Origin: an uncultured Ectothiorhodospiraceae bacterium
GTDB lineage: Bacteria; Pseudomonadota; Gammaproteobacteria; Nitrococcales; Nitrococcaceae
Assembly: GCA_913061005.1 (NCBI GenBank)
Contig: CAJXSH010000005.1
Coordinates: forward strand, 1 to 64,000
DNA length: 64,000 nucleotides
Direction of reading: 5' to 3'
Shown: positions 38,427 through 46,907 of the stretch, one piece after another
How the letters are laid out: each line of letters begins with the position of its first letter
Numbering within the stretch: position 1 is the first letter of the stretch
Program-made: the position numbers and the translations under genes
Notes under the pieces: generated by a model
Told to the model about the DNA's origin: nothing
The model's database searches: none
The model's input: the letters and a program-made list of their open reading frames with translations, nothing else

Positions 38427-40271
38427 ATGCGCCAATCGAGTCCTGCAACCCAACGTCCCCCGGCCCGCGATCGACGTCTGCGCGGACTGCTGCGGCTGGC
38501 CGGCTATCTCAGACCGTACTGGCGCCAGGCCCTGGTCGCTGCCGTTGCCCTGATCGTCGCCGCCGCCGGCGTGCTGGCAATCGGTCAGGGCTTGCGCCTG
38601 GTGATTGATCAAGGGTTTGCCAACGGGACCGCCGCGGCGCTGGATCGGGCACTGCTACTGACTGCCGGTGTGGTGCTGGTGCTGGCGGTGGCATCGGCGA
38701 TGCGCTTTTACTGGGTGATGTGGCTGGGTGAGCGGATGGCGGCTGATCTGCGCCAGGATGTGTTCAATCGGCTGGTCGCGCTCGAGCCTGGTTTTTACGC
38801 ACGTAATGGCACCGCCGAGATCCAGTCGCGCATGACAACCGATACCGCCCTTTTGCAGAGTGTGCTCGGCTCTACCTTTTCCATGGCGCTGCGCAACAGT
38901 CTGCTTCTGACCGGCACACTGGTGATGCTGGTGGTCACAAGTCCTGGGCTGACCGGGCTGGTCATTGTTGGTATTCCCCTGGTGGTTGCGCCGATGCTCA
39001 TCTATGGACGTCGGGTCCGCCGCCTCTCGAGGTTGAGCCAGGACCGGATCGCCGATGTGGGCAGCTACGCCAGCGAGACCCTCGGCGGTATCGAGACCGT
39101 CCAGGCCTTCGTTCACGAGCCGATCGACCGTGGTGTGTTCCGTGAACGGGTTGAATCGGCCTTTGCCATCGGGGTGCAACGTATCCGCCAGCGCGCCGGG
39201 CTCAATGCCGTGGCGCTGTTGCTCGCCTTCGGTGGCGTGGCCTTCGTGTTGTGGCGCGGCGGACATGCGGTGCTTGCCGGGACGATGACCGCCGGCGAGC
39301 TCTCCGCCTTTATCTTCTACGCGGTCCTCGCCGCCGGCGCCGTCGGCGTGCTCTCGGAGGTGGCCGGCGAGTTGTTCCGGGCCTCTGGCGCGGCGGAGCG
39401 ACTGTTTGAGCTGCTGGATACCGAACCGGCCATTCGCCCACCCGACGAGCCGCAGCCGCTGAGTGATCCGATCCGCGGCGAGGTGACGTTGCAGGATGTG
39501 GGGTTTTGCTATCCCAACCGCGAAGACCAACCCGCTCTACAGGGGCTTGATCTGCAGGTCCGCTGCGGCGAGACCCTTGCCCTGGTGGGGCCTTCCGGGG
39601 CGGGCAAGAGCACGTTGATGGCGCTGCTTTTGCGATTCTACGATCCGAGTGCCGGTCGCATTCTGTTTGACGGTGTCGATCTGCGTGACCTCGATCCGCA
39701 GTCGTTGCGCCGTTGCATGGCGCTTGTGGCCCAGACGCCGGTGCTCTTTACAGGAACCATCCGCGAGAACATCCGCTTCGGCGATCCTAATGCCAGCCCG
39801 GCGATGATCGAGTCGGTGGCCGAGGCCGCCCACTGTCGTGAGTTTGTCGATGCGCTACCGCAGGGACTGGATACCGATATCGGGCCGGCCGGTGTGCAGC
39901 TATCCGGTGGCCAGCGTCAGCGCATCGCCATTGCCCGGGCGCTGCTGAGGGATCCGGCGCTGTTGCTACTCGATGAGGCGACGAGCAGCCTGGATGCCGA
40001 AAGCGAGCAACAGGTCCAGGCCGCGCTCGGCCATCTCATGGCGGGCCGGACCAGCATTGTCATCGCCCATCGCCTGGCAACGGTCCGTGATGCCGATCGC
40101 ATCGCGGTGCTCGATCATGGCTGCCTGCGGGCGATCGGGACCCACGATCAGCTGCTGGCACGGGACCGTCTGTATGCCCATCTGGCGGCGCTGCAGTTCA
40201 ATGACGGTCGCGACGCAGACCATGGCGAATTGCCGCGGCCAGCAGCGGGCCCGGCGGCAGGGCACGCATAA
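38427..40271 (+). CDS. ABC exporter, fused permease-ATPase (MsbA-like)
   Basis: Half-transporter of 614 aa. The N-terminal membrane domain (about 20-330) has six helices, followed by an ATPase domain with GPSGAGKST, LSGGQRQR, LLLLDEATSSLD and an IAHRLAT switch histidine. It should work as a homodimer exporting a lipid, peptide or hydrophobic compound; the substrate is not clear. The start at 38427 is favoured because family similarity begins there, though an in-frame GTG at 38346 is open. The 3' end overlaps convergent crtY by 74 bp. Confidence 0.88.
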   Translation: MRQSSPATQRPPARDRRLRGLLRLAGYLRPYWRQALVAAVALIVAAAGVLAIGQGLRLVIDQGFANGTAAALDRALLLTAGVVLVLAVASAMRFYWVMWLGERMAADLRQDVFNRLVALEPGFYARNGTAEIQSRMTTDTALLQSVLGSTFSMALRNSLLLTGTLVMLVVTSPGLTGLVIVGIPLVVAPMLIYGRRVRRLSRLSQDRIADVGSYASETLGGIETVQAFVHEPIDRGVFRERVESAFAIGVQRIRQRAGLNAVALLLAFGGVAFVLWRGGHAVLAGTMTAGELSAFIFYAVLAAGAVGVLSEVAGELFRASGAAERLFELLDTEPAIRPPDEPQPLSDPIRGEVTLQDVGFCYPNREDQPALQGLDLQVRCGETLALVGPSGAGKSTLMALLLRFYDPSAGRILFDGVDLRDLDPQSLRRCMALVAQTPVLFTGTIRENIRFGDPNASPAMIESVAEAAHCREFVDALPQGLDTDIGPAGVQLSGGQRQRIAIARALLRDPALLLLDEATSSLDAESEQQVQAALGHLMAGRTSIVIAHRLATVRDADRIAVLDHGCLRAIGTHDQLLARDRLYAHLAALQFNDGRDADHGELPRPAAGPAAGHA

Positions 40272-41325
40272 CCCGGATCAGGTCACGGTGTTCCGGGATC
40301 CCGGCCAGAAACCGGATCAATGCCTCCGGCGGCGTTCGGCGGAAAAGCGCTGCAAAGCGATCCGGCGCCTGCTCCGGGGTCTGCCAGAGCGATTCGAGAA
40401 AGACACCATCCAGCCAGTCCAAAAGCCCGCGGCGTCGAGGTGGCCGAAGGGGGTGGCCTTCCAGCAGGCACCGGGCCGCATCGTCCGCCCAGCGCTGGAT
40501 GGCGTGAAAGGCATAGCCGGTGGCCGGCCGCATGCTGCCACCCGCGGTGCCAATCCGCATCCAGCCATCACGGTTGTATGGGGCAATGGGAGCCATGGGC
40601 AGATGCCCGGTTTCGCGTCGCACGATCCGGGCGTTCTCGAGGCCGCGGGCCCGGAGGTGGGTCTCGAGGCAGGCCTCCATTTCCTCCGCCGGCGGGGGTG
40701 ACGGGGTAAACCGCGTCCACTCCAGCAGATGCTGCCCGGTCTGGATGGGGAGTTCGTAGACAAACTCCGCAACCGCGTCGCTGTCTCCGGTAAAGTCCAT
40801 CAGCCCGACTGTTTCGCCGCCATCCAGCGAGGGATGCGATAGCTCCCAGCCGACAAAGCTCTGCCACACCCAGGGCCGGGCCAACTCAAGCGGTGCGGGG
40901 CGGCTGTCGAGGACCCGATCGGCCATGAGGGTCTGGCCGTTATCCAGTGCCAGCGCCCAGCCATGGGCCTGTCGGGTGGCCTCGATCAGTCGGCCTGGGA
41001 CCAATTGCCAGTCCGAGCGGCTCTCAACGGTCTCCAGTGCGCGCTTCTGGACATCGCCGGCACGGAGCATTTCGTAGGGATAGCGCTCGCTGCCCCGGAC
41101 AATGGATGCCGGCCCGCTGCTGACCCGCCATCGTGACCATTGCCTTGTGACCTGATCGCTGAAGGGATGGTCTTTCGTTCGCCAGCCGCACCAGGTGCGG
41201 TCATCGGTGGGCAGCGAGCGTGGCTCGATGATCAGGATCGTGCCGGAGTACATCCGGCCAAGCCGGGTGGCAAGGCTCATGGCGGCGGCCCCGAATCCAA
41301 TCAGGGCGATATCCCAGCGACTCAT
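40198..41325 (-). CDS. crtY: Lycopene beta-cyclase CrtY
   Basis: Cyclises lycopene to beta-carotene, the precursor of retinal, 375 aa. N-terminal dinucleotide fold DIALIGFGAAAMSLATRL, then EPRSLPTDDRTWCGW, typical of CrtY. The usual catalytic motif LxEDTxY reads LLEWTRF: the glutamate is kept but the next Asp is Trp. RIGTAGGSMRPATGYAF is conserved. Last gene of crtE-crtI-crtB-crtY, overlapping crtB by ATGA. The 3' end overlaps the convergent ABC exporter by 74 bp. Confidence 0.93.
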   Translation of the reverse strand: MSRWDIALIGFGAAAMSLATRLGRMYSGTILIIEPRSLPTDDRTWCGWRTKDHPFSDQVTRQWSRWRVSSGPASIVRGSERYPYEMLRAGDVQKRALETVESRSDWQLVPGRLIEATRQAHGWALALDNGQTLMADRVLDSRPAPLELARPWVWQSFVGWELSHPSLDGGETVGLMDFTGDSDAVAEFVYELPIQTGQHLLEWTRFTPSPPPAEEMEACLETHLRARGLENARIVRRETGHLPMAPIAPYNRDGWMRIGTAGGSMRPATGYAFHAIQRWADDAARCLLEGHPLRPPRRRGLLDWLDGVFLESLWQTPEQAPDRFAALFRRTPPEALIRFLAGIPEHRDLIRVMRALPPGPLLAAAIRHGLRRDRH

Positions 41326-42155
41326 GCGCTATGCCGTGGTCTCCCGGCAACCAGGCCGCCGACGGTCTGCACCGCCAGTGTGGCTCGCTCCCGGGCGGTC
41401 AGCGATACCCGACCGCGCCAGTATTCGCAGCCCTGCTCAACCACGCGCAGGCCGATTGCCCGGTAGAGCTGGGTTGCCACCCGGATCGCCTGACGGTTGC
41501 GGAAAGGGATCAGACCGAGGCCCGATTCGCCGATTGCATATTGGGTCTCGGCCAGTTCGACAACGCGCCGGATGGCGCCCCGGACCGGTTCGCGATGGAT
41601 AGGCCGTGCCGCGGCGATGGTCGCCGGCGAGAGATCACCAAGCCACTCACCGGGCAGATATCGACGGCCCTGTTCGGCGTCCTCCTGGACGTCGCGGGCA
41701 ATGTTGGTGAGCTGCATGGCGGTCCCCAGTGCGATGGCCGCTTCACGGCCCTTGGCCGGATCGGCGCCAAGCAACGGGCACATGAGTTCGCCAACGGTGC
41801 CTGCCACCGTATAGCAATAATCCAGCAGCTCTGCCTCATCGGCGATCAGGCGATCGTCGGCCGACTCCTGCAGTGCGTTGGCGGCCAGCACCCGCAACGG
41901 TGCCAGGTCCAGGTCCCGGCGGTGGACCATTTCGGCGAAACCATCCACCGGGATCGCCTCCGGGGTCTTGGCCTCCAGGGCCCGGAGCAGGGGTTGTATC
42001 CGATCGCCGGCGTTGTCGTGCTCGTCGGCCAGATCATCAATCAGCCGGCAGACCGCGTAGAGCGTTGCGATGTCGCGGGCGTCTTCGGGTCGTAGCAACC
42101 GGCTGGCGGTGTAGAAGCTGCTGCCATGACGGGCGAGAACTTCGCGTGGGGTCAT
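41322..42155 (-). CDS. crtB: Phytoene synthase CrtB
   Basis: Condenses two geranylgeranyl diphosphates to phytoene, 277 aa. Both Asp-rich motifs are present: DDLAD at 40-44 and NIARDVQEDAEQGRRYLP near residue 150. The start overlaps the crtI stop as ATGA, and its stop overlaps the crtY start the same way. Confidence 0.95.
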   Translation of the reverse strand: MTPREVLARHGSSFYTASRLLRPEDARDIATLYAVCRLIDDLADEHDNAGDRIQPLLRALEAKTPEAIPVDGFAEMVHRRDLDLAPLRVLAANALQESADDRLIADEAELLDYCYTVAGTVGELMCPLLGADPAKGREAAIALGTAMQLTNIARDVQEDAEQGRRYLPGEWLGDLSPATIAAARPIHREPVRGAIRRVVELAETQYAIGESGLGLIPFRNRQAIRVATQLYRAIGLRVVEQGCEYWRGRVSLTARERATLAVQTVGGLVAGRPRHSA

Positions 42156-43636
42156 GCAGCCGGCTCCGCCGCGGTCGAGTCGATCAGACGGTCGAGGACC
42201 CGGGCGCTGGAGAGGACACCGGGCAGACCGGCGCCCGGGTGTGTGCCGGCACCGACCAGATAGAGGTTGTCCAGGCCCTCGGCGCGGTTGTGGAAACGAA
42301 ACCAGGCGGACTGTCGAAAAAGCGGCGCGATGCTGAAACCGGTCCCGTGGACGCTCTGGTAGTTTTCGCGGAAATGCTCGGGTGTCATGTGAAAAGCCGA
42401 GCGCACATGAGCGCTCAGCCCCGGCATGATCGAGCGCTCCAGGGCTTCGATGATGCGGCGCTGCAGTCGCGGTCCTTCCTGCGCCCAGTCAATATCTCCC
42501 AAAAGATTGGGGACGGGAGCGAGCACGTAGTAGCTGTCATGCCCGGGTGGGGCAAACCCCGGGTCGGTGGCCGTGGGGCGATGCAGGTACAGCGAGAAAT
42601 CGTCGGACAGGACTTTGCGGTCGAATATGTCGTGCAGCAGTTCCTTGTAGCGCTCGCCCAGCCAGATCGTGTGGTGGGCGAGCTCCGGGTACTGTCGGTC
42701 CGTGCCGAAATAGAGGACGAAAAGCCCCATTGACGGGGCAGCGATGCGCCGCTTGATGCCGGCTACGACCGGTGGGTTGTCCATCAGCTCGCCGTACAAA
42801 TGCATCGGGTCCATGTTCGAGACCACCACGTCGGGTGTGATCTGCCGGCCATCATCCAGGTCGATCGATGTGATCCGTCGGCCGGTCCGGCCCAGTCGGG
42901 TCACCGATCGACCGTTTTCGACCACTACCCCCTGGCGTTCCAGCAATCCCGCCATCGCGTCCACCAGCGCGCCGGTTCCGCCCATGGCAAAGTGAACGCC
43001 CCATTCGCGCTCGAGGTAGTGGATCAGGCCATAGATGCAGGTGGTATCAAACGGGTTGCCGCCCACCAGCAGGGGCTGTAATGACAACGCCCGACGAAGA
43101 TAGGGGTGCTGGATATGCCGGGCGACCATGCTGTAGACACTGCGGTCAAACCGCAGCCGCAGCAGTCGCGGGGCCTGCCGGATCATAAACCCGGCGCGAT
43201 GGAAGGGCTGATCGCCCAATTCGCGAAAGCCGATCTCAAAAAGCTCGCGTGATTCCGACAGAAGCCCGTGATAACCCGCTACATCATCGGGATTGAATCG
43301 GGCGATCTCGGACTCCATACGCTCCATGTCCGGGGCGTAGTCAAACTGCGATTCATCGGGAAAACGAAACCTATACCAGGGATCGAGGGGCCTGAGCTCG
43401 AGATGGTCGGTCAGCGACTCGCCGAAGAGCTCGAATAATTCGGTAAAAAGCCAGGGCGCTGTGAGAACCGTCGGGCCGGCGTCGTGGCGGTAGCCGCCGC
43501 GCTCAAAGACCTGCGCCCGCCCACCCAGCCGGGGGCAGCGGTCGATGATCTGCACGCTATAGCCCCGGGCACGCAACCGCAGCGCCGCGGCAATGCCGCC
43601 GAATCCACCCCCGAGAACCGCAGCGGTGGCGCTCAC
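42152..43636 (-). CDS. crtI: Phytoene desaturase CrtI
   Basis: FAD-dependent four-step desaturase converting phytoene to lycopene, 494 aa. N-terminal AVLGGGFGGIAAALRLRARG, RLGGRAQVFE, and the C-terminal GLDNLYLVGAGTHPGAGLPG signature of bacterial CrtI are intact. The start is GTG, overlapping the crtE stop by GTGA; its end overlaps crtB by ATGA. Confidence 0.96.
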   Translation of the reverse strand: MSATAAVLGGGFGGIAAALRLRARGYSVQIIDRCPRLGGRAQVFERGGYRHDAGPTVLTAPWLFTELFELFGESLTDHLELRPLDPWYRFRFPDESQFDYAPDMERMESEIARFNPDDVAGYHGLLSESRELFEIGFRELGDQPFHRAGFMIRQAPRLLRLRFDRSVYSMVARHIQHPYLRRALSLQPLLVGGNPFDTTCIYGLIHYLEREWGVHFAMGGTGALVDAMAGLLERQGVVVENGRSVTRLGRTGRRITSIDLDDGRQITPDVVVSNMDPMHLYGELMDNPPVVAGIKRRIAAPSMGLFVLYFGTDRQYPELAHHTIWLGERYKELLHDIFDRKVLSDDFSLYLHRPTATDPGFAPPGHDSYYVLAPVPNLLGDIDWAQEGPRLQRRIIEALERSIMPGLSAHVRSAFHMTPEHFRENYQSVHGTGFSIAPLFRQSAWFRFHNRAEGLDNLYLVGAGTHPGAGLPGVLSSARVLDRLIDSTAAEPAA

Positions 43637-44592
43637 TGCGGGAGACCGCCGTCGATGCGGCGGGCGCTCCGGTCGGCTTTCTCCTGTAGCTGGCGAAGGA
43701 GCGTGCCGACGGCCGCCCGCAGGGGCATGGGCAGCTTCTGGTGACAGGTCTGTGCCCGGTTCACGGCCGCCCGCACGTGGGTCAAGCAGCGGCGATGGGT
43801 CAGGCTGCGGTCATCGGGGCGGGCAATGCTTTGGTGGTGCCACCAGGCATGCAGGGCATGCAGCGGCTGGTGCTCAATCCCCTCGTGGCTGCCGCCAAGA
43901 TCATCCAGGTCGTCGAGGATCTGGTAGGCCAGGCCGATGGCCTCGGCCAGCTGGTGGCAGGTCGTGCCGTCGAACCCGGTCTGGCGGGTCGCCGATCGGC
44001 CCACGCCCAGGGCCAGTTCGATGAACGGCGCGGTCTTTCCTCGGGTGGCCGCGAGGTACTGGCGGCGGTTGAAATCGGAATGGTCAACGGCGGCGAGCTC
44101 GATACTCTGTCCACCGATCACCCGGTTGCTCAACGCGGCCATGTCGGCGGTCAGACGCACGGCGTGGTCGCGGTCCTGCAGCCCGGCGGCGGTCGCAAAG
44201 GCAGTGGTGAGCAGAAGATCGCCGGCGCACAGTGCGATGTTGTCGCCATAACGTGCCCGGACTGTCTGGCATCCGCGGCGAAAGAGGTCGCGATCGCTGA
44301 TGTCATCGTGGATAAGCGATGCGTTATGCAGTAGCTCACAGGCAGCGGTGGCCTGGATGCTGTCGTGTTCGTTGAGTGAAACCCGGGCGCTTGCCAGCGC
44401 CAGATGGGCCCGCATCCGCTGGCCGCCGGTGCTCAGGTGATAGAGCGCGGCATCGCGAGCCGGTGTTGGGGTTTCTTGCTGAAGCCGTTCGACCATGTAC
44501 CGGTCGACATCGGCGATATTCGGTGAGTCGGCAACCCGGCCGGATTCCTGCATTGGTCTGGAGACATGCGTCGTCGCCACTGGGGTCACCAT
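43633..44592 (-). CDS. crtE: Geranylgeranyl diphosphate synthase CrtE
   Basis: Prenyltransferase supplying GGPP for carotenoids, 319 aa. First Asp-rich motif DDISD at 96-100 (preceded by LLHNASLIH), second motif DDLDD in YQILDDLDDLGG. First gene of the crt operon. The first ~28 residues look like a non-conserved extension, so a later start (for example ATG at 44553) is possible. The 93-bp gap to the opsin gene upstream holds two stem-loops. Confidence 0.93.
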   Translation of the reverse strand: MVTPVATTHVSRPMQESGRVADSPNIADVDRYMVERLQQETPTPARDAALYHLSTGGQRMRAHLALASARVSLNEHDSIQATAACELLHNASLIHDDISDRDLFRRGCQTVRARYGDNIALCAGDLLLTTAFATAAGLQDRDHAVRLTADMAALSNRVIGGQSIELAAVDHSDFNRRQYLAATRGKTAPFIELALGVGRSATRQTGFDGTTCHQLAEAIGLAYQILDDLDDLGGSHEGIEHQPLHALHAWWHHQSIARPDDRSLTHRRCLTHVRAAVNRAQTCHQKLPMPLRAAVGTLLRQLQEKADRSARRIDGGLPQ

Positions 44593-44610
44593 TCTGGCTG
44601 ATCAGGCATG

Positions 44611-44683
44611 GGCCCGCCGGACAGTGCCGGCGGGCCATACCCGGTTTTTCGGCTGGTCAAGCCAATCGGTCGTGACCGATTGG
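44611..44683 (-). promoter_or_regulatory. Two stem-loops between rhodopsin and crtE
   Basis: Reading on the minus strand from the rhodopsin stop: first a 9-bp stem CCAATCGGT/ACCGATTGG with a 4-nt loop (44662-44683), then a 10-bp stem GGCCCGCCGG/CCGGCGGGCC with a 6-nt loop (44611-44636). Neither is followed by a T tract. They probably protect the opsin mRNA 3' end and attenuate read-through into crtEIBY (inference). Confidence 0.55.
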
Positions 44684-44685
44684 AC

Positions 44686-45441
44686 TTAGCTGTTGCCCTC
44701 GGCCTCCGACTTGCGCATGGCAATCGTGAGGATGAGGATGCCGAAGACCGCCTTCGCGACGATATCCGCAATGGTGTAGCCCACCTCGACAGCCGTGACG
44801 GCGGCACCGCCGGTCAGGCCGATCAGCGGGAAGAGATAGACCAGCGGGTAGAACAGCCAGGAGACCACGACGAGCGTTGCGGCGCCATTGATCAGGCCAC
44901 GAACGTTCTCGGGCTGCTTGCTGATCGATCCCTTCAGGCCCACCACCAGCTGGTAGACAATGTAGATGAACGGAATCATCGACAGCACCCAGAAGGTGAA
45001 GCGCGTGCCGGCATCTTCGGACACTTCGCCCGGATAACCGAGGATGATCATCAGCGCGGCAGCACCGCCCAGAGTGACGCTCTTCGAGACGGTCTCGCTC
45101 TTCGACAGACGCATCACGAGGATGAGCTCGATGAGCAGCAGCGGCACGGTCAGCAGCCAGTCGACATAGCGATAGGCCTGGTTGAAGGGATAGCCGGTGA
45201 CCTCGAGGGTACCGCCCACGGCCGAGAAAGCGGCCTCCCATGAGAGCATGATCTGCAGGTAATGGTAGGCGGCAATCGCCGTCACCAGACCTGAGATAGT
45301 GATCGCCATGCGATACGCCGGTGCCACGTGACTGCGGGAAAACCACAGAAACAGCGTGGCGGCGGCCATAACCGCCAGACCGAACGAGAACGCATTCTGT
45401 ACGAATGTGTACTGACCAAGACTGAGAGTCGACAGATCCAT
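44686..45441 (-). CDS. Proton-pumping rhodopsin (proteorhodopsin/xanthorhodopsin family)
   Basis: Seven-helix retinal protein, 251 aa. The key residues match outward H+ pumps: helix C Asp94 (acceptor), Thr98 and Glu105 (donor) in RYVDWLLTVPLLLIE, Asp226 and Schiff-base Lys230 in helix G, and His60 in helix B that pairs with the acceptor. Leu102, at the proteorhodopsin 105 tuning site, predicts green absorption. Trp151 aligns to the position that is Gly in xanthorhodopsin, so a carotenoid antenna is not expected. RBS GGAGG precedes ATG 45441. Retinal would come from crtEIBY and blh nearby. Confidence 0.97.
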   Translation of the reverse strand: MDLSTLSLGQYTFVQNAFSFGLAVMAAATLFLWFSRSHVAPAYRMAITISGLVTAIAAYHYLQIMLSWEAAFSAVGGTLEVTGYPFNQAYRYVDWLLTVPLLLIELILVMRLSKSETVSKSVTLGGAAALMIILGYPGEVSEDAGTRFTFWVLSMIPFIYIVYQLVVGLKGSISKQPENVRGLINGAATLVVVSWLFYPLVYLFPLIGLTGGAAVTAVEVGYTIADIVAKAVFGILILTIAMRKSEAEGNS

Positions 45442-45470
45442 CGGTTCGTCCTCCGTTTAAAACTGACGAA

Positions 45471-45499
45471 AAACTACGCCTCACCGCAGGGCAGGTCAA
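45471..45499 (-). promoter_or_regulatory. Candidate sigma-70 promoter of the rhodopsin gene
   Basis: On the minus strand, -35 TTGACC (45499-45494), a 17-nt spacer and -10-like TAGTTT (45476-45471), about 30 bp before the start codon, with an AT-rich element just upstream (AAAATTATAT). Confidence 0.45.
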
Positions 45500-45587
45500 T
45501 ATAATTTTGCACTGCAATGGTGCGTAATGACCAAGCATTGAGCCGCGTCATGTTTTATCCTCACCGGCAGGGACAGCCGGAGGCGCC

Positions 45588-45668
45588 ATGCGTTTCTTCA
45601 TTATCGCCACAACAACACTCACCCTGCTTGCAGGATGCAGCGGCATTCCCATTGTGCCGGGCATCTAA
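45588..45668 (+). CDS. Very small predicted lipoprotein (26 aa)
   Basis: ATG at 45588 preceded by GGAGG gives MRFFIIATTTLTLLAGC followed by nine residues ending PIVPGI. A short hydrophobic leader and an LAGC lipobox would make a nine- or ten-residue lipid-anchored peptide. Its stop codon overlaps the end of the convergent YeeE/YedE gene. No family assigned; the good ribosome-binding site and clean lipobox are the evidence. Confidence 0.55.
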   Translation: MRFFIIATTTLTLLAGCSGIPIVPGI

Positions 45669-46894
45669 CCCCGGGTGGATGCACGGTTTAAAAAACCCAT
45701 CACCCGCCAGGTCGCCCAGAGGCCGGCAAGGCAGAAAAACGCAAATACCCACCCGGACAGGGCCGCTGCCATGATCCCCGACAGCAGCGTGCCGACGGTG
45801 CAACCCAGCGCCGTCATCGCCCCCCAGCCCATGAGGATGCCGCCGGCGAGGTGACGGGCGCTTTTGCCGACGGGTGCGGGCTGGAGCCCGAATTGGCCCG
45901 CCGTCAGTGCCGCGGCAAGCGATGCCATGACCAATCCGACAATGAATGCGCCATTGGTTGATAACAGCCCGGCCTTGATGATGGTGGCACAGCCCGAAAA
46001 CCCATCGAGCCCCTGCAATCGTGCCGGTATCAGCTCGGCGTGGTTACCGAGCGTTCGGGCAATGCTGCCCAGCTCGGCGGTCACACCCAGCGGTGCCACG
46101 CGCAGGTAGGCGGCCACCGCCAGCGCACCAATCAGCAAACCCCCGACATAGGTCGGCCAGCGTTCGGCGAGGACTTTTTGCGCGACACCGCCATTATCGG
46201 GTGACTCATTCACCGGCGCCGCCGGCTGGCGGCGGCGGTGGCCGATCATCAGCACGACCGCCAGCCCGCCCAGTCCCGATAGCTGAACCAGGACCGATCC
46301 GCCGTACCCCAGATGAGCGGGCAGCCACAGCACAGGGGCCTGATCGATGCCGGCCAGGTAGAGGTGGTTCCAGCTCAAAAACCCGAGCCCGAACCCGATC
46401 AGCACGCCAATCAGCGCGATGATCGACGCGACGGCGCCTTCGCCCAGGCGGTAGAGGTGGGCACTGATGCATGAGCCGGATAGCGCCATCCCGGCGCCGA
46501 AAACCAGTGCCGCCACGGCGAGGACCCAGCTCACCGGGCCGATGTGTGCATCCGGTGGTAGCCGGCCGCCCCCTGGGTCGGGCAGAAAAAGCCCGAAGAC
46601 CAGATGATAGCCCAGGGTGCCAACGGCCAGCGCCGCGACAATCCCCAGCAATCCGCGGGCATCGCGATGGTCGAGAAAATCGCGAGTGACGCAGAAAAAG
46701 CAAAACCGCGAGCGCTGCAGACACAAACCGAATCCGGCGCCCAGTAACAACGACAGGGCAAGGGTGCTGTCACCCATGCCCGCCAATCGCCACGCCCCTG
46801 CGATGAGTGCCAGTGCAACAGCCACGGCAACCGTTTGTGAGATAAAACCGCCCCGGCGATGCGCCGGGGCGGTGTTCATAGCCGGGTAGGTCAT
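45665..46894 (-). CDS. YeeE/YedE-family (TsuA-like) sulfur-compound transporter
   Basis: Inner-membrane protein of 409 aa with about ten helices and two repeated halves. Each half has conserved cysteines (CLQRSRFCFFC, ALSGSCISAHLY, GFSGCATI, ALGCTVGTLLSG), matching YeeE/YedE proteins that carry thiosulfate by cysteine relay. Start at 46894 or 46879; neither has a strong ribosome-binding site. It slightly overlaps the window of the secreted rhodanese stop upstream (13-bp gap) and is cotranscribed with it. Confidence 0.88.
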   Translation of the reverse strand: MTYPAMNTAPAHRRGGFISQTVAVAVALALIAGAWRLAGMGDSTLALSLLLGAGFGLCLQRSRFCFFCVTRDFLDHRDARGLLGIVAALAVGTLGYHLVFGLFLPDPGGGRLPPDAHIGPVSWVLAVAALVFGAGMALSGSCISAHLYRLGEGAVASIIALIGVLIGFGLGFLSWNHLYLAGIDQAPVLWLPAHLGYGGSVLVQLSGLGGLAVVLMIGHRRRQPAAPVNESPDNGGVAQKVLAERWPTYVGGLLIGALAVAAYLRVAPLGVTAELGSIARTLGNHAELIPARLQGLDGFSGCATIIKAGLLSTNGAFIVGLVMASLAAALTAGQFGLQPAPVGKSARHLAGGILMGWGAMTALGCTVGTLLSGIMAAALSGWVFAFFCLAGLWATWRVMGFLNRASTRG

Positions 46895-46907
46895 GGCCGC
46901 GGCGGGT

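Noticed and set aside
44686-45441. Opsin considered as a Na+ or Cl- pump
   Set aside because: Na+ pumps carry NDQ and Cl- pumps NTQ or TSA at the helix C positions; this one has Asp94, Thr98, Glu105.
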